Origin: Microbacterium wangchenii
GTDB lineage: Bacteria; Actinomycetota; Actinomycetes; Actinomycetales; Microbacteriaceae
Direction: 5' to 3'
Length of the DNA: 64,000 nucleotides
NCBI RefSeq assembly: GCF_004564355.1
Contig: NZ_CP038266.1
Location: 3,348,001-3,412,000, forward strand
This document shows positions 60,497 through 64,000 of the stretch, piece after piece; within the stretch, counting starts at the first letter, position 1, and each line of letters starts with the position of its first letter. The notes beneath the pieces are model-generated. The model searched no databases. It was not told where the DNA came from and saw only the letters and a program-made list of their open reading frames with translations. A program made the translations under genes and the position numbers.

Positions 60497-61915
60497 TCAT
60501 TCGAGTCGCCCGGCCGGTTCGGTGGCGGAGGCGGAGTGCGCGGCGAGGAAGGAGGCGGCGAAGTCGGGGAAGTCGCCCGATCCGCCATCGGCGGCGAACG
60601 CGGCGAACAGGGCGGCGCCGTAGGCCGTGCCCTCGTCGTGCGCCGTGAGCGAGACGTCGGGGAGAACGAGGCTGCGGGCGCGCACGACGCTAGGCATCTT
60701 CGACCAGCCGCCGGTGAGCAGGGTCGAGGTGGGGGCGGGGACCTCGCGGTCCATGACCTCCATGAGCTCGGCGCACATGTCGTTGCCGTGCAGCAGCGCG
60801 GCGATGAACAGCTCCTCGGGGGAGAGCCCGTCGCTGTTGGCGACGAGCTTCAGCACGCCGTCGTCGTTGCGCGCGCCGGTGACCTCGAGGCCGCCGTCGG
60901 CGAGCGCTCCGCGGACGGGCAGCTGCATCACGCGCGCATCCAGGTCGAGGCGGCCGCGTTCGTCCGCGACCCCGATGAGCTGCAGCACGCGTCGCATGAG
61001 CAGGCCCGACTTCGTCCCCGCCAGCAGCACGTACTTGCCCGGCAGCACGTGCCGCACGGTGTTGATGCCGGCGTGGGCCAGGCGCTCGCGGGCGTCGAAG
61101 GGCAGCGCGGCGTCGATGACGCGGACGAGCGCCTCGGCCGTGCCCATCGAGTCGTACAGCTCGTCGCTGGCGGTCGCCCCGGCAGCGACGGCCGAGACGA
61201 GATGGTCGTGGCCGGCGATCGTGAGCGCGGCGGCCTGGAACGCCCGCGGCATCCCGTCGTCGGCGAGCAGGCCGACCGGCATGCCCGCGCCCACGCGTTC
61301 GGCGAGAACCCCCGGGCCCACCCCGAGCACGTCCAGCGCGGCGTCCCACGGGACGCTGCCGTCCTGGTCGATCATGCCCGTGCGCGAGACGAGGGAGTAC
61401 TCGGCCACGCGCGGGCCGCCGAGGGAGCGGACGATGTACTCGGGGACGTTGAGGAAAGTGCGCGCGCGCAGGTCGATGCCCTGGTCGCGCAGGTACAGGA
61501 GCTTGGAGATCGTGGCGAGCGGCCCCACCGGCAGGCCCGTGCGGCCGGGGAATTCGGCACGGAACTCCGCCGGCGTCTGCAGGATCTGCGCGCCGCCACG
61601 CGGATCGAACCACGCCATGATCGGCGCGGCCGGGCGGTCGGCGCCATCCAGCAGCACTCCCGCCTCCGCCATGCCGGAGACCCCCAGCGCCGCGACGCGG
61701 TAGGCGCCGTCGCGGGAGAGGGCGGCGTCGGCCTCGTGCGCCAGTTCGCGGACGACGCTCAGCGCACGCTCGGCCGGCATCTCGGCCCGGCCGTGATCGA
61801 GGTTGATCCACGGCGACCGGCGGCTGACCACGAGCACCTCGCGCCCGTGCGGGGTGGCCACGAGCAGCTTGATGCTCGTGGACCCGAGGTCGACGCCGAC
61901 GACGTATTCGTTCAC
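60497..61915 (-). CDS. FGGY-family carbohydrate kinase (xylulokinase-like)
   Basis: A 472-residue FGGY kinase. GVDLGSTSIKLLVATPHG is the N-terminal phosphate loop, LGVSGMAEAGVLLDG lies near residue 80, LTIAGHDHLVSAVAAGA near 245, and LLTGGWSKMPSVVRAR near 415. It differs clearly from the RhaB-like kinases in the window and resembles the xylulokinase/erythritol-kinase side of the family. GTG at 61915 gives a GTGA overlap with the isomerase gene. The substrate is unknown. Confidence 0.88.
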   Translation of the reverse strand: MNEYVVGVDLGSTSIKLLVATPHGREVLVVSRRSPWINLDHGRAEMPAERALSVVRELAHEADAALSRDGAYRVAALGVSGMAEAGVLLDGADRPAAPIMAWFDPRGGAQILQTPAEFRAEFPGRTGLPVGPLATISKLLYLRDQGIDLRARTFLNVPEYIVRSLGGPRVAEYSLVSRTGMIDQDGSVPWDAALDVLGVGPGVLAERVGAGMPVGLLADDGMPRAFQAAALTIAGHDHLVSAVAAGATASDELYDSMGTAEALVRVIDAALPFDARERLAHAGINTVRHVLPGKYVLLAGTKSGLLMRRVLQLIGVADERGRLDLDARVMQLPVRGALADGGLEVTGARNDDGVLKLVANSDGLSPEELFIAALLHGNDMCAELMEVMDREVPAPTSTLLTGGWSKMPSVVRARSLVLPDVSLTAHDEGTAYGAALFAAFAADGGSGDFPDFAASFLAAHSASATEPAGRLE

Positions 61916-62943
61916 CGCAGCTCCCCGGTGGCCAGCGTCGCCGGCCACCCCGCCCCCGGGCGTGCCACCAGAAGGGACGCGTCGCCGTCGATGCGCCAGG
62001 CCCCGAAGGAGTGCGGCACCGCGAACGCCTGTCCCGACTCGACGGGGACGGCGCCCTCGTCGGAGACGACCGCTCCGGCGCCGTCGGTGACGAGGATCAC
62101 CGCGAAGCCCGCCTCCACCGCATCCGGCCCCGACGCGACCGCGAGGCGGAAGTACGGGTCGGCGGCGGCAGGCAGCACGCTGCGGATGCCGCGGCCCTGC
62201 CGCTCGCCCTCGGTGCAGATGAGCGCGGCGAGCGCGTCGGGTGCGAGCGCTGCGGTGGACACCGCGGGCATGACCGCGTCGAACCCGAGATCCAGGTGCG
62301 ACTCCTCCCGCGTGGAGGTCGTCACCGACCACTCCAGCAGGATGGAGAAGTCGGTGGGCTCCTGCACCTCCGCCACGAAGATGCCGCCGTCGATGGCGTG
62401 GGCGGTGCCGGCGGGCACGAGGACTCCCATGCCTTCGCGCACCTCGACACGGTTGAGGTGGTCCAGCATCCATTCGCTGTCCTGGGCGTCGCGGCGGCGG
62501 TCGAGTTCGTCGCGGTCGACGGCTTCCTTCCACCCGACGTACACGGCGCAGCCGGGCTCGGTGTCCAGCACGTACCACGCCTCGGTCTTGCCGTAGGGGC
62601 AGTCCAGGTGGGCCGCGGCGAAGCTCCGCTCGGGGTGCACGTGGACGGGGAGGCGCTGGCGCGCGTCGAGCAGCTTCACGAGGATCCCCACGTCCGCGGC
62701 GTCGCGGCCCTCGGTCGAGCCGATCCACGCGGGGCGGTCGCCCGCGACGACGTCGCGCAGGAAGGCGCCGCCCTCGGTCACGGCGAGCCCGGTCTCGGCG
62801 TCGCCGAAGCGCGCGACGGTCGCCCCGAGCCACTCCTCGGGCTGACGGTCCGTCTCGGGCACGATGCCCCGCAGCGCCGCGATGCGGTCGCCGCCGAGGT
62901 AGAAGTGCTGCACGGGGTTCGGCGGGAGGAGGAGAGGCTTCAT
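61912..62943 (-). CDS. Mannose-6-phosphate isomerase-like protein (class I, cupin)
   Basis: A 343-residue type I phosphomannose isomerase-like cupin. Metal-binding elements are LPVHVHPERSFAAAH near residue 98 (His residues), CPYGKTEAWYVLD near 115 (Glu) and LVPAGTAHAIDGG near 170 (His). It probably interconverts an aldose and a ketose (phosphate); mannose 6-phosphate is the usual substrate, but its place between a LacI regulator and an FGGY kinase suggests a sugar of this locus instead. ATGA overlaps link it to the LacI gene. Confidence 0.88.
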   Translation of the reverse strand: MKPLLLPPNPVQHFYLGGDRIAALRGIVPETDRQPEEWLGATVARFGDAETGLAVTEGGAFLRDVVAGDRPAWIGSTEGRDAADVGILVKLLDARQRLPVHVHPERSFAAAHLDCPYGKTEAWYVLDTEPGCAVYVGWKEAVDRDELDRRRDAQDSEWMLDHLNRVEVREGMGVLVPAGTAHAIDGGIFVAEVQEPTDFSILLEWSVTTSTREESHLDLGFDAVMPAVSTAALAPDALAALICTEGERQGRGIRSVLPAAADPYFRLAVASGPDAVEAGFAVILVTDGAGAVVSDEGAVPVESGQAFAVPHSFGAWRIDGDASLLVARPGAGWPATLATGELR

Positions 62944-64000
62944 GATTCGGCTCCGAGGAGGGTCGAGGCCCCCATGGCACGCGGGGGCAGTTCGCCCGAT
63001 CCGCGCTGGATGAGGGAGGTGGGCAGGACGATCCGCTGCGGTTCCGAGGCGGGGTCGTCGAACAGTTCGAGCAGCCGCTGGAAGGCGGCCGTCGCGATCG
63101 GACGGGGGACGTGGTCCACGACCGTGATGGCGGGCGTGAACAGGTCGGCGAGCTCGAAGTCGCCGAAGGAGATGAGCGCGAGCCCTTGCGTGCCGGCGGC
63201 GCGGATGGCGTCCATCGTGGCGATGGCGGCACGGGAGGTCGCGCACAGGACCGCGGTGGGCGCATCCGGACGGGCCAGCAGCGCCGCCGAAACATCCGCC
63301 ATCGCGGAACGGGTACGCGGGTGACCGACGATGAGCGACTCGTCGACGGGGATGCCGGCCTCGTCGAGGGCGGCACGGAAGCCGGCCAGCCGGGCGCTGT
63401 TGGTGGGATAGGCCGGGTCGTCGCCGATGAACCCGATGCGGCGGTGGCCCTGCTCGACGAGGTGGCGCGCGGCGTCGCGGGCGGCGCCGAAATCGTCGAC
63501 GATGACGGAGTCGATGCCCTCGCGCACACGGTCGACGCTGACGATGGGGAATCGTCGCCGCAGCACCTGCAGCTCCTCCGCACTCACGCCCACGGGGGCG
63601 ATGATGAGCCCGCGCAACTGATGTCCGGCGAGGCGCTGGAGGTCTCCGCGCTCCCGGTCGGCGTCGAACCCGGTGCTGGCGAACAGCAGGCTCATGCCGT
63701 GCTCGGCGGCGAGCTCTTCCAGCACGCTGACGAGGTCGGCGAAGAACGGGTCGGAGATCGCGTCGATGACGACGCCGATGGCGTCCTGTCCCCCGGTCTT
63801 GAGCGAGCGGGCGGTCGTGTTGGGCACGAAGCCGAGGTCGTCGATCGCGGCGCGTACGCGCGTGCGGGTCTCCTCGCGGACGCCCGGCTCGTCGTTCACG
63901 ACGCGGGAAACCGTCTTGATGCTGACCCGAGCCCGCTCGGCGACATCGGTGATGCGTGCACGCGGGTGCGCGCCGCGCGGGAGGGCTGTCGCCCCCGCTT
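62940..64000 (-). CDS. LacI-family regulator, N-terminus beyond window
   Basis: At least 353 residues of a LacI repressor. The HTH reads RITDVAERARVSIKTVSRVV close to the window edge, preceded in frame by ALPRGAHPRA with no start codon, so the start lies past 64000. The effector domain includes GVVIDAISDPFFADLVSVLE, PIVSVDRVREGIDS and LALISFGDFELADLF. It heads, and overlaps, the isomerase-kinase pair and is the likely main regulator of the ABC/polyol operon. It resembles the LacI protein at the other end of the locus. Confidence 0.93.
   Translation of the reverse strand, partial: AGATALPRGAHPRARITDVAERARVSIKTVSRVVNDEPGVREETRTRVRAAIDDLGFVPNTTARSLKTGGQDAIGVVIDAISDPFFADLVSVLEELAAEHGMSLLFASTGFDADRERGDLQRLAGHQLRGLIIAPVGVSAEELQVLRRRFPIVSVDRVREGIDSVIVDDFGAARDAARHLVEQGHRRIGFIGDDPAYPTNSARLAGFRAALDEAGIPVDESLIVGHPRTRSAMADVSAALLARPDAPTAVLCATSRAAIATMDAIRAAGTQGLALISFGDFELADLFTPAITVVDHVPRPIATAAFQRLLELFDDPASEPQRIVLPTSLIQRGSGELPPRAMGASTLLGAES

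Noticed and set aside
59681..62596. A plus-strand open frame of about 970 codons
   Set aside because: Antisense to the ABC ATPase, FGGY kinase and isomerase genes, with no recognisable domain; a GC-driven shadow.

Overview
The window is high-GC DNA with almost no gaps between genes. It has many ATGA/GTGA stop-start overlaps, GTG starts, several probable leaderless genes, and the gene content of a soil or plant-associated actinobacterium. Codon use, the recurrent GGATGC/GCATCC word and the gene families point to Microbacteriaceae, most likely Microbacterium; this is inference, since no rRNA or marker gene is present. I found no rRNA, tRNA, CRISPR array, transposase, phage gene or toxin-antitoxin pair. 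It reads as a chromosomal region devoted to catabolism and transport.

Layout. 0-5.8 kb: the end of a metabolite:H+ symporter, a leftward run pheA-phzF-marR-OYE reductase, and pgm. 5.8-11.3 kb: a LacI regulator with glycerate kinase, divergent from a leaderless galT-galK pair, then an alpha/beta hydrolase. 11.3-25.4 kb: accessory catabolic genes of unknown substrate, including a ketopantoate-reductase-like enzyme, Dabb protein, Zn-alcohol dehydrogenase, XRE-cupin regulator, M24 hydrolase, beta-hydroxyacid dehydrogenase, a TetR-controlled amidohydrolase/SDR/carboxylesterase set, DUF1345, a second SDR, a squalene-cyclase-like protein and an epimerase. 25.4-28.5 kb: LLM oxidoreductase, an apparently orphan beta-class DNA methyltransferase and a lipoate-protein ligase. 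28.6-36 kb: a ROK regulator and a ribose-type ABC transporter split over two divergent operons, the rightward one carrying a Gfo/Idh/MocA dehydrogenase and a TIM-barrel isomerase. 36-40.4 kb: a monoacylglycerol-lipase-like hydrolase and a MarR regulator with two drug-type MFS exporters. 40.4-47.9 kb: a complete L-rhamnose operon (LacI; rhaM, rhaI, MFS permease, rhaD-type bifunctional aldolase/dehydrogenase, rhaB). 48.1-64 kb: one unbroken leftward run of 17 genes forming a large sugar/polyol locus.

The 48-64 kb locus is the most interesting part. It joins an Frc/Rbs-type ABC importer with a single-domain ATPase to a ribitol-dehydrogenase-like SDR, an arabinitol-dehydrogenase-like SDR, a Zn polyol dehydrogenase, two FGGY kinases, a uridine-kinase-like P-loop kinase, a PfkB kinase, three different aldolases, a mannose-6-phosphate-isomerase-like protein and two LacI regulators. 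Its simplest reading is oxidation of polyols to ketoses, phosphorylation and aldol cleavage by two parallel branches; the substrate cannot be read from sequence.

Regulatory DNA is unusually legible. Two near-identical 20-bp palindromes mark a TetR regulon, paired palindromes mark both MarR systems, and LacI-type operators overlie the galT and rha promoters. Perfect hairpins follow both sugar-binding-protein genes. Two copies of a REP-like inverted repeat occur, one of which encodes the C-terminus and stop codon of the methyltransferase.
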